The translations under genes and the position numbers were made by a program. Of a stretch of 64,000 nucleotides of DNA, positions 27,551 to 37,825 are shown in pieces. The stretch comes from Stenotrophomonas sp. ATCM1_4 (GTDB lineage Bacteria; Pseudomonadota; Gammaproteobacteria; Xanthomonadales; Xanthomonadaceae). The stretch is taken from NCBI RefSeq assembly GCF_004348115.1, contig NZ_QPFB01000001.1:3736028-3800027 (forward strand), given 5' to 3'. Below the pieces are notes generated by a model, which was not told the origin of the DNA, did no database searches, and saw nothing but the letters and a program-made list of their open reading frames with translations. The first letter of the stretch is position 1. Each line of letters begins with the position of its first letter.

Positions 27551-28360
27551 ATGGCCATCGCATCCAGGAACGACGAGCGCACTTCCGAACTGGCCATCCG
27601 CGTGCGCGGGCTGGTCAACCGCTTTGGCAGCCAGACCGTGCATGAGGGCCTGGACCTGGACGTGCGGCGTGGCGAGATCCTCGGCGTGGTCGGCGGCTCG
27701 GGCACCGGCAAGTCGGTGCTGATGCGCTCGATCCTGGGCCTGCGCAGGCCCGACGAAGGCCAGATCGAGGTCTTGGGCGTGGACGCACGTTCCGAGCATC
27801 CGGCCGACCGCCTGCAGATCGAACGCAACACCGGCGTGCTGTTCCAGGACGGCGCCCTGTTCTCCTCGCTGACCGTGGGCGAGAACGTGCAGGTGCCGCT
27901 GAAGGAACACCATCCCGAGCTGGACGAGCGCTGGCACTACGAGCTGGCGCTGCTGAAGGTGAAGCTGGCCGGCCTGCCGGCCGATGCCATCAACAAGCTG
28001 CCCTCGCAGCTGTCCGGCGGCATGCGCAAGCGTGCCGGCCTGGCACGCGCGCTGGCGCTGGACCCGCCGCTGCTGTTCCTGGACGAGCCCACCGCCGGGC
28101 TGGACCCGATCGGCGCGGCCGCCTTCGACCGCCTGATCAAGACCCTGCAGGAAGCGCTGGGCCTGACCGTGTTCCTGATCACCCACGACCTGGACACGCT
28201 CTACGCCATCTGCGACCGCGTCGCGGTGCTGGCCGACCGCAGGGTCGTGGCCAATGCGCCGCTGCCGGAAATCGAACAACTCGACCACCCGTGGATCCGC
28301 GAATACTTCCACGGCCCCCGCGCCCGCGCCGCGCGCGGCCTCCAGCCCGAGCACGTGTGA
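27551..28360 (+). CDS. MlaF-like ABC transporter ATPase
   Basis: This 269-residue ATPase powers the Mla-type lipid transporter. It has Walker A GGSGTGKSVLM, Q-loop VLFQDGALFSSLTV, signature LSGGMRKRAGLARAL and Walker B LLFLDEPTAGLDP, followed by the H-loop THDLDTLYAIC. The signature GGMRKR and DEPTAGLDPI are typical of MlaF rather than drug or sugar ABC systems. The start lies two bases after the permease stop and the MCE gene begins two bases after its own stop, so the operon is tight. Confidence 0.93.
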   Translation: MAIASRNDERTSELAIRVRGLVNRFGSQTVHEGLDLDVRRGEILGVVGGSGTGKSVLMRSILGLRRPDEGQIEVLGVDARSEHPADRLQIERNTGVLFQDGALFSSLTVGENVQVPLKEHHPELDERWHYELALLKVKLAGLPADAINKLPSQLSGGMRKRAGLARALALDPPLLFLDEPTAGLDPIGAAAFDRLIKTLQEALGLTVFLITHDLDTLYAICDRVAVLADRRVVANAPLPEIEQLDHPWIREYFHGPRARAARGLQPEHV

Positions 28361-28362
28361 CC

Positions 28363-29289
28363 ATGGAAACCAAAGCCAATTACGTCCTGATCGGCGCCTT
28401 CACCCTCATCGTCGGGGTGGCCCTGCTGGCCTTCGGCCTGTGGGCGGCGAAGTACTCCTCCGACCGCACCTGGCAGGAGTACCGCGTGGTCTTCACCGAG
28501 GCGGTCACCGGCCTGTCGGTCGGCAGCCCGGTGCAGTACAACGGCATCGCGGTCGGTTCGATCACCGAGCTGACGCTGGCGCCGGACGACCCGCGCAAGG
28601 TCATCGCCAAGCTGCGCCTGAACTCGACCACGCCGGTCAAGACCGACACCACCGCCAAGCTGGCCATCACCAGCCTGACCGGCCCGTCGATCATCCAGCT
28701 CAGCGGCGGCAGCCCGCAGGCCACCGCCCTGGCCGTGGCCAGCAAGGAACCGATCCCGACCATCGCCACCGCGCCCTCGGCCCTGCAGAACATCACCGAC
28801 GTGGCCAACCGCGTGGTCGAGCGCATGGACGAGCTGCTCAGCGACGAGAACGTCGGCAAGATCTCGGCCACGCTGAGCCACCTGGAAACCATCAGTGGCG
28901 GCCTGGCCGACCGCGACAAGGGCACGCAGGCCCTGCTGGTCGAGGCCCGCGACGCGGCCCGCAACCTCAACGCCACCTTGAACACCGCCAATGGCGCGAT
29001 CGCCCACCTGGACCAGAACGTGCTGCGCCAGTTGCCGGCCACGCTGGACAAGCTCGACACCAGCCTGTCCAAGCTGGATTCGGCCGCCGGCAACGCCGAT
29101 GCGATCCTTGGCGAGAACCGCGCCGCGATCAACAGCTTCGCCAATGACGGGCTGGCCCAGCTCGGCCCGACCCTGACCGAACTGCGCGGCCTGATCCGCG
29201 ACCTGCGCCGGGTCAGCGACCGGCTGGAGAACAACCCTGCCCGCTACCTGCTCGGCCGCGACGCACCCAAGGAGTTTGAACCGAAATGA
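28363..29289 (+). CDS. MlaD/MCE-domain lipid-binding protein
   Basis: The 308-residue product has one N-terminal membrane span (about 8-27) and an MCE domain (YRVVFTEAVTGLSVGSPVQYNGIAVGSI, then TAKLAITSLTGPSIIQLSGG), as in MlaD. MCE proteins form hexameric rings that hold lipids in the periplasm. The C-terminal half (about 145-300) is a long helical region, larger than in E. coli MlaD, which could form a needle-like tube as in PqiB/YebT relatives. It overlaps the following lipoprotein gene by four bases. Confidence 0.92.
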   Translation: METKANYVLIGAFTLIVGVALLAFGLWAAKYSSDRTWQEYRVVFTEAVTGLSVGSPVQYNGIAVGSITELTLAPDDPRKVIAKLRLNSTTPVKTDTTAKLAITSLTGPSIIQLSGGSPQATALAVASKEPIPTIATAPSALQNITDVANRVVERMDELLSDENVGKISATLSHLETISGGLADRDKGTQALLVEARDAARNLNATLNTANGAIAHLDQNVLRQLPATLDKLDTSLSKLDSAAGNADAILGENRAAINSFANDGLAQLGPTLTELRGLIRDLRRVSDRLENNPARYLLGRDAPKEFEPK

Positions 29290-29942
29290 CCGCCCTTCCC
29301 TCGATCAAGCGATTCGCTCCGCTGTGCCTGCTGGTGCTGGCCGGCTGTTCGGTGCTGGCCGGCGGCGACCGCCAGTCGGTCACCATCTACGCACCGCAGG
29401 TGCGCGTGCAGGCCGACCCTGCCTGGCCGCAGGTCGACTGGCAGCTGGTGCTCGCCAAGCCCAGCGCGGCGCGGCTGGTGGACAGCCCGCGCATCAACGT
29501 CCGCCCCAGCCCGGGCGAACTGGAGGTCTACCGGGGCGCGACCTGGTCGCAGCCGGCCACCGACATGCTCGAGGACACGCTGCTGCGCGGCTTCGAGGAC
29601 TCCGGGCGGATCGCCGCGGTGGCACGCATCGCCACCGGCATCCGCTCGGACTACAAGCTGACCACCGACCTGCGCCGCTTCGAGGCCGACTACCGCGGCG
29701 GTGACACGCCCGCGGCCACCATCGAGCTCAATGCCAAGCTGATCCACAGCGTGGACCAGCGCGTGGTCGCCGCACGCACCTTCGTGGTCGCCGAACCGGC
29801 CGCGTCCGCCGACATCCCCACCGTCGCGCGCGCCTTCGAAACCGCGCTGGACAAGGTCTCCACCGACCTGATCGGCTGGACGCTGCTCAGCGGCCAGCAC
29901 GATGCGACGCGGCAGCCGGCGCCGCGATCCAGCGGAAAGTAA
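29286..29942 (+). CDS. ABC-transport auxiliary lipoprotein (PqiC-like)
   Basis: This 218-residue lipoprotein has the lipobox VLAGC and a body matching the ABC_trans_aux/PqiC family: SVTIYAPQ, then SAARLVDSPRINVRPSPGELEVYRGATWSQPATDMLEDTLLRGFEDSG. In Pqi systems PqiC is an outer-membrane partner of the MCE tunnel. Here it replaces MlaC/MlaA at the end of the operon. The start overlaps the MCE stop as ATGA. Its 3' end overlaps the convergent alkB by 56 bases. Confidence 0.88.
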   Translation: MTALPSIKRFAPLCLLVLAGCSVLAGGDRQSVTIYAPQVRVQADPAWPQVDWQLVLAKPSAARLVDSPRINVRPSPGELEVYRGATWSQPATDMLEDTLLRGFEDSGRIAAVARIATGIRSDYKLTTDLRRFEADYRGGDTPAATIELNAKLIHSVDQRVVAARTFVVAEPAASADIPTVARAFETALDKVSTDLIGWTLLSGQHDATRQPAPRSSGK

Positions 29943-30501
29943 GGTTGATCCGCTCGCCCATCGGGCGGGCGGTCTTCGGCAGGGCGTGCTGGTAGTGGCG
30001 CTGGGTATCGCCGGCCATCACCAGCAGGTCGCCGTGGCCCAGCATGAACTCGGTGACCTGCGCCCGGTCATCACGCCGCCGCAGCAGGAACCGCCTTGCC
30101 GCCCCCAGGCTTAACGAGGCGATCAGCGGCTGCGTGCCGAGTTCCGGCTCATCGTCGCTGTGCCAGCCCATGCTGTCGCGCCCGTCGCGGTAGCGATTGG
30201 CCAGCACGCTGTTGAAGCGCGCGGCGCAGCTGTCCTGCAGGCGTCCACGCACCGCCTGCAACACCGCCGGCCACGGATGCGGCACGAAGTCGGCGCCGGA
30301 ATAGCGGTAGTGGGCCTGCGGATCACCGATCCAGCAGCTCAGGCGCGGCGAATCCACCCAACGGCCGAACATGCGGATGCGGTGCACCTCCCACGGCACG
30401 CCCTGCTGCAGGTCGTGCAGCAGGGCATCGGCGTCGGACTGCGGCAGCCAGGCCGGAAGATGGCTGACGTCTGCGCCGGGAAGGTCGGGGGGGAACAGCA
30501 T
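29887..30501 (-). CDS. alkB: AlkB-type 2-oxoglutarate/Fe(II) dioxygenase
   Basis: AlkB repairs 1-methyladenine and 3-methylcytosine in DNA or RNA by oxidative demethylation. The 204-residue product has the HxD...H iron motif (His114, Asp116 in WHSDDEPEL; His172 in HYQHALPKT) and the 2-oxoglutarate-binding Arg residues in ERINLTFR. The shape WHSDDEPELG is closest to ALKBH2/3-like bacterial AlkB proteins. It is convergent with, and overlaps, the PqiC-like lipoprotein gene by 56 bases. Confidence 0.9.
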   Translation of the reverse strand: MLFPPDLPGADVSHLPAWLPQSDADALLHDLQQGVPWEVHRIRMFGRWVDSPRLSCWIGDPQAHYRYSGADFVPHPWPAVLQAVRGRLQDSCAARFNSVLANRYRDGRDSMGWHSDDEPELGTQPLIASLSLGAARRFLLRRRDDRAQVTEFMLGHGDLLVMAGDTQRHYQHALPKTARPMGERINLTFRWIAAPAAASHRAGR

Positions 30502-30674
30502 CGCCAGACACTATCACGCGGTGCCAGCCTGCCATTTGCCCGCATCAGCGCGAACGCCGAAAATGCCGTACCGCCCGACCCACCCACCGGACACGACATG
30601 CCAGCAAGGCCACACCTCGCCGCATTCTGTACACATCTGGCGAACACGCGTGGCAAAGCGAGCAAAGGCAGAGC

Positions 30675-33500
30675 ATGAATCGGTACCTACAGGCAGCGCA
30701 GCGTTCGATCCAGCAGCATGGTGGCGGCATCGGCGGGCTTCTCTCCGTTGTTCGCAGGGCGATGAAGATCACGGCAGCGATGGGAATCCGCGGCGTGCTT
30801 GATCGACTGCGATCGGCCAGCGCCTCGCGCACAGTGGTCGTCGACATGCTCGAAGAAGCCCCGCTGCCAGCACCGGTCCCGCAGGCCGCGCTCGACCTGA
30901 GGGTGGGTGTGATGGCGCATGTGTTCTATCCCGATCTCATCGATGAATTCGTGCAATCGTTGCGGTGCATCCCCGTCCCGTTCACTTTGCTGGTATCGGT
31001 CTCCGATGCCGCCGCCGTTGAACAAGTTCAGGCCCGGATGAAGCAGCTACCGAACGCACAGCGGCTGTCCGTCAAGGTCGTCGAGAACAGGGGCCGCGAC
31101 ATCGCGCCGCTGTTGGTGAACTTCCACGACGAGATCCTCGCGCTCGATGTGATCAGCCACATCCATACCAAGAAATCGTTGTACACCGGTGGTGAGCAGA
31201 ACCGGTGGCGTCGCTACCTCCTGAACTCCCTGTTCGGCTCGTCCGAACGTGTGGCATGGATACTCGGAACGTTTCAGGCCAGTCCCGAGCTTGGACTTGT
31301 CTACCCGGAAAGCTACGAAGGAGTGCCGCTCTGGGGGCACACCGTCCTCAGCAACGGGGCCACCTGCGATAGGCTCGCCGCTCGTCTCGGGATCGCGCTG
31401 GAACATGGCCGCTACCTCGATTACCCCGCCGGCTCGATGTTCTGGGCGCGTGTGAACTCCATCCGTCCCTTGTTCGATCTGCATCTGCGGACGCATGATT
31501 TCCCTCCAGAGCAGGGGCAGGTAGATGGCACCCTGCAACATGCGATGGAACGGATGTTTGGTCAGGTTGTCCGCCATCGCGGGTACCGACTGGGCATCCT
31601 GCCTACCGACGGGGGTCTGGCGCTGGCATCGGAGGGGCTACGTAACATTGAGGATATGCTGTCCCTTGATATCGGCCAGCGCCTGCGGCTGGCGGCGCTG
31701 CAGGCCTCCACAGTCAGCGTGGATGTATTCGATACACTGGTGGTCCGTCCGTTCCTGTCCCCGGACGCCTCGCGCGCCCATCTGGCACAACGCATGCAGC
31801 GCGAACACGGCATCACCGAATTCATGCGGCTGCGTGGCGATGCCGAGACCTCCCAGCGCATTGCATTGCAACGCGATCCCACGCTGGCCGAGATCTACCG
31901 ACAGCTGGCACGTCAGCTAGGCAAGCCTGCTGCGGAAGCGGAACGCCTGATGGCCACAGAGCTGGAGCATGAGCGCCAGCAACTACGTCCTCGCGTGGGC
32001 GTGGTGAATGCGTTGATGCAGGTGAATCCCACTCGGCGGTTTGCACTGTCGGACATGTACCTGGACAGCGCGCACCTGAAGCAGGTCCTGCCTGACAGCG
32101 TGGCCGCCGCACTTCCCGTCCTGCGTGTCTCCTGCGAAACCGGCCTGCGCAAGGACCGGCTGGACAGCTGGCAGGAGCTGGCGCACCGCGAAGACATCGA
32201 TGTTGCCCGCTGGCTGCATGTCGGCGACAACGAGCATGCCGATGTACAACTGCCGCAGTTGGCCAAACTGCTCACTCCCGTGCATATCCTGCGGCCCTCC
32301 GCCCTGCTCGACGTCATCCCAGCACTGCGCCCGCTGCGTCATCACAGTGGCGTCCAAGCGCCCTGGCCAGAACAATTCTGGCGAGGACTGCTGGTCAACC
32401 GCTTCGCCTTTCTTCTCGACAGCCAGCCACAACGGCTACTCGGGCGCCTGCAGCTGGATGCCGAAGACCTTGGTTACGCGGTGCTTGGCCCCTTGCTGCT
32501 GGACTTCCTGTTGACGATGCTGCAAACCGCGATACGACAAGGCGTGGACAACGTACTCTTCCTCAGCCGTGAGGGTCACCTGCTTCACCAGGCCTTCGAA
32601 CGATTGCAGCCCTTCCATCCCTCCGCCCGACAGCTGCGCGCTCATTACTTCCTCGCCTCACGCCGGGCCACGGCGTTGCCCGCCATGCACCAGACCGCGG
32701 ACGTCAGCCTGATGCTGGAAGGCAACTTCAATGGCACACTGCGTCATCTGCTACAGGCACGCGCCGGTGATGCGGCCGTCGAAGCGGCCGGCAGCATCAT
32801 CCCGGAACTGCTCGATCGCGACGTGTTCCTGCCCGAAATGGCGACCATCGTCGCCGGATGGCTGCAGCCCGCGCTACCTGCGGTACTTGCACGCGCAACA
32901 CAGGCCCGTGCCAATTACATGACCTACTGGTCAACGCTTGCCGACACCGGCTCCTCCATGGTGGTCGACATTGGCTACGCCGGGACGATCCAGCGCAACC
33001 TCGCGCGCCTGCGCCAGCAGCCGCTTGGCGGCTACTATATGGCTCTTCGCGCCGACGCTGGTCAACTGCAGGACTGCAATTGGGCCCAGGCCCGCTACTT
33101 CGATGGTCGACAAGAGGATGATGCAGCCGCTTCACCGATACTGTCCCATGATCTGCTGCTGGAAGCCCTGCTTAGCGCCCCCTCCGGCCAATTCAACGGC
33201 TTTGAAGCTGGCGGAATGATGGCCCTCCGGCCGCTTTTTGGGCAGATTGAACTCGACGAACAGGGACTGCAGGCGCTACAACGCATCCATCAAGGCGCGC
33301 TCACGTTCATCGATGACGTTTGCGCGATGCTCGGCGAGGATATCGCCGACATCGAGCTGGACGCCGCTGGCGTCCTGATGCCGTTGCAATGCGTGGCCAG
33401 CGGCCGCTGGAACGCTGATGACACCTTGCGGCAACTGACAACGGATGACAGCTTCACCGGCCGCGGCAGGATCGCGGCGGCCGGCACTTCAAACACCTAG
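30675..33500 (+). CDS. RgpF (rhamnan synthesis F) domain - HAD-like domain fusion protein
   Basis: This 941-residue protein combines an RgpF-family domain (about 70-315) with a HAD-like domain (about 345-550). The RgpF part has [17 protein letters not shown] and PAGSMFWAR. The HAD part has motif [12 protein letters not shown] with Asp350/Asp353, SDMYL near 459, a Lys near 493 and GDNEHAD near 517-523. A third region (about 570-900) contains FLSREGHLL and is unassigned. RgpF proteins act in rhamnose-rich polysaccharide synthesis, so a role in cell-surface glycan assembly is likely. It has a separate upstream region of about 170 bases and overlaps convergent scoB by four bases. Its codon use looks less GC-extreme than its neighbours. 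Confidence 0.8.
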   Translation: MNRYLQAAQRSIQQHGGGIGGLLSVVRRAMKITAAMGIRGVLDRLRSASASRTVVVDMLEEAPLPAPVPQAALDLRVGVMAHVFYPDLIDEFVQSLRCIPVPFTLLVSVSDAAAVEQVQARMKQLPNAQRLSVKVVENRGRDIAPLLVNFHDEILALDVISHIHTKKSLYTGGEQNRWRRYLLNSLFGSSERVAWILGTFQASPELGLVYPESYEGVPLWGHTVLSNGATCDRLAARLGIALEHGRYLDYPAGSMFWARVNSIRPLFDLHLRTHDFPPEQGQVDGTLQHAMERMFGQVVRHRGYRLGILPTDGGLALASEGLRNIEDMLSLDIGQRLRLAALQASTVSVDVFDTLVVRPFLSPDASRAHLAQRMQREHGITEFMRLRGDAETSQRIALQRDPTLAEIYRQLARQLGKPAAEAERLMATELEHERQQLRPRVGVVNALMQVNPTRRFALSDMYLDSAHLKQVLPDSVAAALPVLRVSCETGLRKDRLDSWQELAHREDIDVARWLHVGDNEHADVQLPQLAKLLTPVHILRPSALLDVIPALRPLRHHSGVQAPWPEQFWRGLLVNRFAFLLDSQPQRLLGRLQLDAEDLGYAVLGPLLLDFLLTMLQTAIRQGVDNVLFLSREGHLLHQAFERLQPFHPSARQLRAHYFLASRRATALPAMHQTADVSLMLEGNFNGTLRHLLQARAGDAAVEAAGSIIPELLDRDVFLPEMATIVAGWLQPALPAVLARATQARANYMTYWSTLADTGSSMVVDIGYAGTIQRNLARLRQQPLGGYYMALRADAGQLQDCNWAQARYFDGRQEDDAAASPILSHDLLLEALLSAPSGQFNGFEAGGMMALRPLFGQIELDEQGLQALQRIHQGALTFIDDVCAMLGEDIADIELDAAGVLMPLQCVASGRWNADDTLRQLTTDDSFTGRGRIAAAGTSNT

Positions 33501-34126
33501 CGCCGGAACGGCACGCCGGTCTTTTCCTTCAGTTCGTCATCGCTGACGCCCGGCGCCGCCTCGACCAGCACCAACCCGTCGTCGGTGACGTCGAACACGG
33601 CCAGGTCGGTGATGATGCGATCAACCACGCCCACGCCGGTCAACGGCAGCGTGCACTCCGGCAGCACCTTGTGCTCGCCGTTCTTGGCGGTGTGCTCCAT
33701 CAGCACCACCACGCGCTGCACGCCGGCCACCAGGTCCATCGCCCCGCCCATGCCCTTGACCATCTTACCGGGCACCATCCAGTTGGCCAGGTCGCCCTTG
33801 TCGGTGACCTGCATGGCACCGAGGATGGCCAGGTTGATGTGGCCGCCGCGAATCATCGCGAACGAATCATGGCTGCCGAAGTAGCTGGCACCGGCACGCG
33901 CGGTGACGGTCTGCTTGCCGGCGTTGATCAGGTCGGCGTCCACCTCGGCCTCGGTCGGGAACGGGCCAATGCCGAGCAGGCCGTTCTCCGACTGCAGCCA
34001 CACGTCCACGCCTTCGGGGATGTGGTTGGCCACCAGCGTCGGCAGACCGATGCCCAGGTTCACGTACGCGCCGTCGGTCAGCTCACGGGCCGCGCGGGCG
34101 GCCATCTCATCACGGGTCCAGGCCAT
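33497..34126 (-). CDS. scoB: 3-oxoacid CoA-transferase subunit B
   Basis: This is the beta subunit of a heterodimeric CoA-transferase that moves CoA from succinyl-CoA to acetoacetate or similar 3-oxo acids. The 209-residue product has the family segment [36 protein letters not shown], where the Glu of SENG is the catalytic nucleophile. Length is typical. It follows subunit A by one base. In Xanthomonas the homologous pair has been labelled lpsJ/lpsI because it lies near the LPS locus, but sequence supports only the transferase function. Confidence 0.95.
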   Translation of the reverse strand: MAWTRDEMAARAARELTDGAYVNLGIGLPTLVANHIPEGVDVWLQSENGLLGIGPFPTEAEVDADLINAGKQTVTARAGASYFGSHDSFAMIRGGHINLAILGAMQVTDKGDLANWMVPGKMVKGMGGAMDLVAGVQRVVVLMEHTAKNGEHKVLPECTLPLTGVGVVDRIITDLAVFDVTDDGLVLVEAAPGVSDDELKEKTGVPFRR

Positions 34127-34127
34127 C

Positions 34128-34862
34128 TCAGTTCCCCTCCTGACGCACGGTGCGCTGTTCGATGCGCTTCTCCGGCGTTGCGTTCAAAACGATGCGGTCC
34201 ACGTAGATGCCCGGCAGGTGCACCTGGTCCGGGTCGATGGCGCCCACCGGCACGATTTCCTCCACCTCGACCACGCAGACCTTGCCGGCCATCGCGCAGG
34301 CCGGGTTGAAGTTGCGGGCGGTCTTGCGGAACAGCAGGTTGCCGGCTTCATCGGCCTTCCACGCCTTGACCAGCGACACGTCCGCCTTCAACGCGGTCTC
34401 CAGCACGTAGTGCTTGCCGTCGAACTCGCGGGTTTCCTTGCCCTCGGCGACCACCGTGCCGTAGCCGGTGGCGGTGAAGAAGGCCGGGATGCCGGCACCA
34501 CCGGCGCGCAGGCGCTCGGCCAGGGTGCCCTGCGGGTTGAACTCCAGCTCCAGCTCGCCGGACAGGAACTGCCGCTCGAATTCCTTGTTCTCGCCCACGT
34601 AGGACGAGATCATCTTCTTGATCTGGCGGGTCTCCAGCAGCTGGCCCAGGCCGAAGCCATCGACACCGGCGTTGTTGGAGATGGCCGTAAGACCCTTGAC
34701 CCCGCTGTCACGCAGGGCGGCGATCAGCGCCTCGGGAATGCCGCACAGGCCGAAACCGCCCACGGCCAGGGTCTGCCCATCGGCCACGATGCCGGCCAGG
34801 GCCTCGGCGGCGCTGGCGAATACCTTGCCGCGCTTGCCGGTCGGGGTTGGGAGATCACTCAT
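34128..34862 (-). CDS. scoA: 3-oxoacid CoA-transferase subunit A
   Basis: Alpha subunit of the CoA-transferase pair. The 244-residue product has the CoA-binding signature [14 protein letters not shown] and the typical [17 protein letters not shown] and [15 protein letters not shown] segments. It is followed by scoB with one base between them, so the two form an operon. It is divergent from xanA. Confidence 0.95.
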   Translation of the reverse strand: MSDLPTPTGKRGKVFASAAEALAGIVADGQTLAVGGFGLCGIPEALIAALRDSGVKGLTAISNNAGVDGFGLGQLLETRQIKKMISSYVGENKEFERQFLSGELELEFNPQGTLAERLRAGGAGIPAFFTATGYGTVVAEGKETREFDGKHYVLETALKADVSLVKAWKADEAGNLLFRKTARNFNPACAMAGKVCVVEVEEIVPVGAIDPDQVHLPGIYVDRIVLNATPEKRIEQRTVRQEGN

Positions 34863-35008
34863 CGCTTCTTGCCCACAGTAACCAAGGATGAGCGCATTCT
34901 AGCGGCGTTGCGGTGACGGCTACCTTGGACCTTCGTCCAGCGCGCAGACAGCCAACGGCCCTGCAGCCGACTAAACTAGGCGGCATCTCTCCCTCGCAGG
35001 ATGCAAGC

Positions 35009-36355
35009 ATGCCCCTTCCCGCTTTCAAGGCCTATGACATCCGTGGCCGGGTTCCGGAAGAGCTCAACGAGGACCTGGCCCGCAAGATCGGCAAGGCCCT
35101 GTCTGCCCAGCTGGCACCGGGCACCGTGGTCCTGGGCCATGACGTCCGCCTGGCCAGCCCGGCCCTGCAGGATGCGCTGGCGGCAGGCCTGCGCGGCGAA
35201 GGCCGCGAGGTCATCGACATCGGCCTGTGCGGCACCGAGGAGGTCTACTTCCAGACCGGCCACCTGCAGGCAGCCGGCGGCGTGATGGTCACCGCCAGCC
35301 ACAACCCGATGGATTACAACGGCATGAAGCTGGTGCGTGAACAGGCACGCCCGATCAGCTCGGACACCGGCCTGTTTGCCATTTCCGATGCGGTGGCCGC
35401 CGATGACAGCGCCCCGCAGCCGCCGCGCGCCGGCCAGCGCGCCGAGCATGACAAGAGCGCCTATATCCAGCACCTGCTCAGTTACGTGGACGTCTCCACG
35501 CTCAAGCCCCTGAAGCTGGTGGTCAACGCCGGCAACGGCGGCGCCGGTGCCATCGTCGACCTGCTCGCCCCGCACCTGCCGTTCGAGTTCGTGCGCATCT
35601 GCCATGAACCGGATGGCAACTTCCCCAACGGCATCCCCAACCCGCTGCTGCCGGAGAACCGCGCCGCCACCGCCAATGCGGTGCGCGAGCACGGCGCCGA
35701 TTTCGGCATTGCCTGGGACGGTGACTTCGACCGCTGCTTCTTCTTTGACCACAGCGGCCGCTTCATCGAAGGCTATTACCTGGTCGGCCTGCTCGCCCAG
35801 GCCATCCTGTCGCGCAATCCGGGCGGCAAGATCGTGCATGACCCGCGCCTGACCTGGAACACCGTGGAGATGGTCGAGGCGGCCGGCGGCGTGCCGGTGC
35901 TATGCAAGAGCGGCCATGCGTTCATCAAGGAGAAGATGCGCGCCGAGAACGCCGTGTATGGCGGCGAGATGAGTGCGCATCATTACTTCCGCGAATTCGC
36001 CTATGCCGACTCGGGGATGATCCCCTGGCTGCTGATCGCCGCCCTGGTGTCCAGCAGCGGCCAGTCACTGGCCGAACTGGTGGAGGACCGCATGGCCCGT
36101 TTCCCGTGCAGCGGCGAGATCAACTTCAAGGTCAGCGATGCCAACGCCGCCGTGGCACGGGTGATGGCGCACTTCGCCAGCCAGTCGCCGGCGCTGGACC
36201 ATACCGACGGCATCAGTGCCGATTTCGGTGCCTGGCGCTTCAACCTGCGCAGCTCCAACACCGAGCCGCTGCTGCGCCTGAACGTGGAAACCCGCGGTGA
36301 CGCCGCGCTGCTGGCGCAGCGCACCCGCGAGATCTCCGAACTGCTCTCTGCCTGA
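35009..36355 (+). CDS. xanA: Phosphohexose mutase (phosphomannomutase/phosphoglucomutase)
   Basis: XanA interconverts mannose-6-P and mannose-1-P (and the glucose pair), feeding GDP-mannose and glucose nucleotides to xanthan and LPS. The 448-residue product has the phosphoserine loop [11 protein letters not shown], metal-binding DGDFDR, sugar-specificity loop [12 protein letters not shown] and C-terminal phosphate loop [11 protein letters not shown]. The ATG at 35009 gives the usual N-terminus [10 protein letters not shown]. xanB follows after eight bases. Confidence 0.95.
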   Translation: MPLPAFKAYDIRGRVPEELNEDLARKIGKALSAQLAPGTVVLGHDVRLASPALQDALAAGLRGEGREVIDIGLCGTEEVYFQTGHLQAAGGVMVTASHNPMDYNGMKLVREQARPISSDTGLFAISDAVAADDSAPQPPRAGQRAEHDKSAYIQHLLSYVDVSTLKPLKLVVNAGNGGAGAIVDLLAPHLPFEFVRICHEPDGNFPNGIPNPLLPENRAATANAVREHGADFGIAWDGDFDRCFFFDHSGRFIEGYYLVGLLAQAILSRNPGGKIVHDPRLTWNTVEMVEAAGGVPVLCKSGHAFIKEKMRAENAVYGGEMSAHHYFREFAYADSGMIPWLLIAALVSSSGQSLAELVEDRMARFPCSGEINFKVSDANAAVARVMAHFASQSPALDHTDGISADFGAWRFNLRSSNTEPLLRLNVETRGDAALLAQRTREISELLSA

Positions 36356-36363
36356 GGACACCC

Positions 36364-37767
36364 ATGAGTTCGATCCTGCCCGTCATCCTGTCCGGTGGTT
36401 CCGGCACGCGCCTGTGGCCGCTGTCGCGCGAGGCCTATCCCAAGCAGTTCCTGCCGCTGACCGGCGAGCGCACCATGCTGCAGGCCACCTGGCTGCGCGT
36501 GGCCGACGTCGCCGCGCATCCGCCGATCGTGGTGGCCAACGAATCGCACCGCTTCGTCGCCGCCGAACAGCTGCAGCAGGCCGGCACCGCGCCGTCGGCG
36601 ATCCTGCTCGAGCCGATTGGCCGCAACACCGCACCGGCCATCGCCGCCGCCGCGCTGGAAGCCCGTCGCAACGGCGATGACCCGTTGCTGCTGGTGCTGC
36701 CGTCCGATCACCTGATCAACGACATCACCCGTTTCCATCAGGCCATCGCCCAGGCCGCGGCCATCGCCGAGCAGGGCAAGCTGGTCACCTTCGGCATCCA
36801 GCCAACCGCGCCGGAAACCGGCTATGGCTACATCAAGGCCGTGGCCGGTGATGGCCCGCGCGCGATCGAGCGTTTCGTCGAGAAGCCCGACCTGGCCACC
36901 GCCGAAACCTATGTCGCCTCCGGTGAGTACTACTGGAACAGCGGCATGTTCCTGTTCCGCGCCTCGCGGTACCTGGAGGAACTGGAACGCCTGCAGCCGC
37001 AGATCCTGGCCGCGTGCCGCACCGCATGGGAAAAGGCACGCCGCGATACCGACTTCATCCGCCTGGACGCCGACGCCTTCAAGGCCAGCCCGTCCGACTC
37101 CATCGACTACGCGGTCATGGAAAAGACCGGCGATGCCGCCGTGGTGCCGCTGGATGCCGGCTGGAGCGACGTTGGTTCGTGGACCGCGCTGCGTGATGTC
37201 TCCGAGCAGGACGCCGACGGCAATGCACACCGTGGCGACGTCATCGCCATCGACTGCCGCAACACCTTCGCCTATGGCGACCGGTTGATCGCGATGGTCG
37301 GGTTGGAGGATGTCATCGTGGTGGAGACCAATGACGCGGTTCTGGTCGGCAAATCCGACCGCATGCAGGAGGTCAAGGACGTGGTTGCCCAGCTCAAGGC
37401 CGATGGCCGCAGCGAGGCCACCTGGCACCGCAAGGTCTACCGCCCGTGGGGCGCCTACGACTCCATCGACCATGGCGAGCGTTTCCAGGTCAAGCGCATC
37501 ACCGTCAAGCCCGGCGGCACGCTGAGCCTGCAGATGCACCACCACCGCGCCGAGCACTGGATCGTGGTCAGTGGCACCGCCGAGGTCACCCGTGGCGATG
37601 AGGTGCTGCTGCTCACCGAGAACCAGAGCACCTACATCCCGCTCGGCGTCACCCACCGCCTGCGCAACCCCGGCAAGCTGCCGCTGGAACTGATCGAAGT
37701 GCAGTCGGGCAGCTACCTCGGCGAGGACGACATCGTGCGCTTCGAGGACACCTACGGCCGCGCCTGA
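36364..37767 (+). CDS. xanB: Mannose-1-P guanylyltransferase / mannose-6-P isomerase
   Basis: This bifunctional 467-residue enzyme makes GDP-mannose. The N-terminal guanylyltransferase domain has [28 protein letters not shown] and FVEKPD. The C-terminal cupin isomerase domain has the metal motif [19 protein letters not shown] and [15 protein letters not shown]. Together with xanA it supplies GDP-mannose, which can also be turned into GDP-rhamnose or GDP-fucose. A strong terminator follows. Confidence 0.96.
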   Translation: MSSILPVILSGGSGTRLWPLSREAYPKQFLPLTGERTMLQATWLRVADVAAHPPIVVANESHRFVAAEQLQQAGTAPSAILLEPIGRNTAPAIAAAALEARRNGDDPLLLVLPSDHLINDITRFHQAIAQAAAIAEQGKLVTFGIQPTAPETGYGYIKAVAGDGPRAIERFVEKPDLATAETYVASGEYYWNSGMFLFRASRYLEELERLQPQILAACRTAWEKARRDTDFIRLDADAFKASPSDSIDYAVMEKTGDAAVVPLDAGWSDVGSWTALRDVSEQDADGNAHRGDVIAIDCRNTFAYGDRLIAMVGLEDVIVVETNDAVLVGKSDRMQEVKDVVAQLKADGRSEATWHRKVYRPWGAYDSIDHGERFQVKRITVKPGGTLSLQMHHHRAEHWIVVSGTAEVTRGDEVLLLTENQSTYIPLGVTHRLRNPGKLPLELIEVQSGSYLGEDDIVRFEDTYGRA

Positions 37768-37789
37768 CCACGGCGTGGCGATGGCATCA

Positions 37790-37816
37790 AAAAACCCCGG
37801 GATTCCCGGGGTTTTT
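37790..37816 (+). terminator. Terminator after xanB
   Basis: AAAAACCCCGG pairs with CCGGGGTTTTT around a four-base loop, 22 bases after the xanB stop and just before the convergent rmlD stop. The symmetric A- and T-runs suggest it works in both directions. Confidence 0.93.
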
Positions 37817-37825
37817 CTTCTCACG

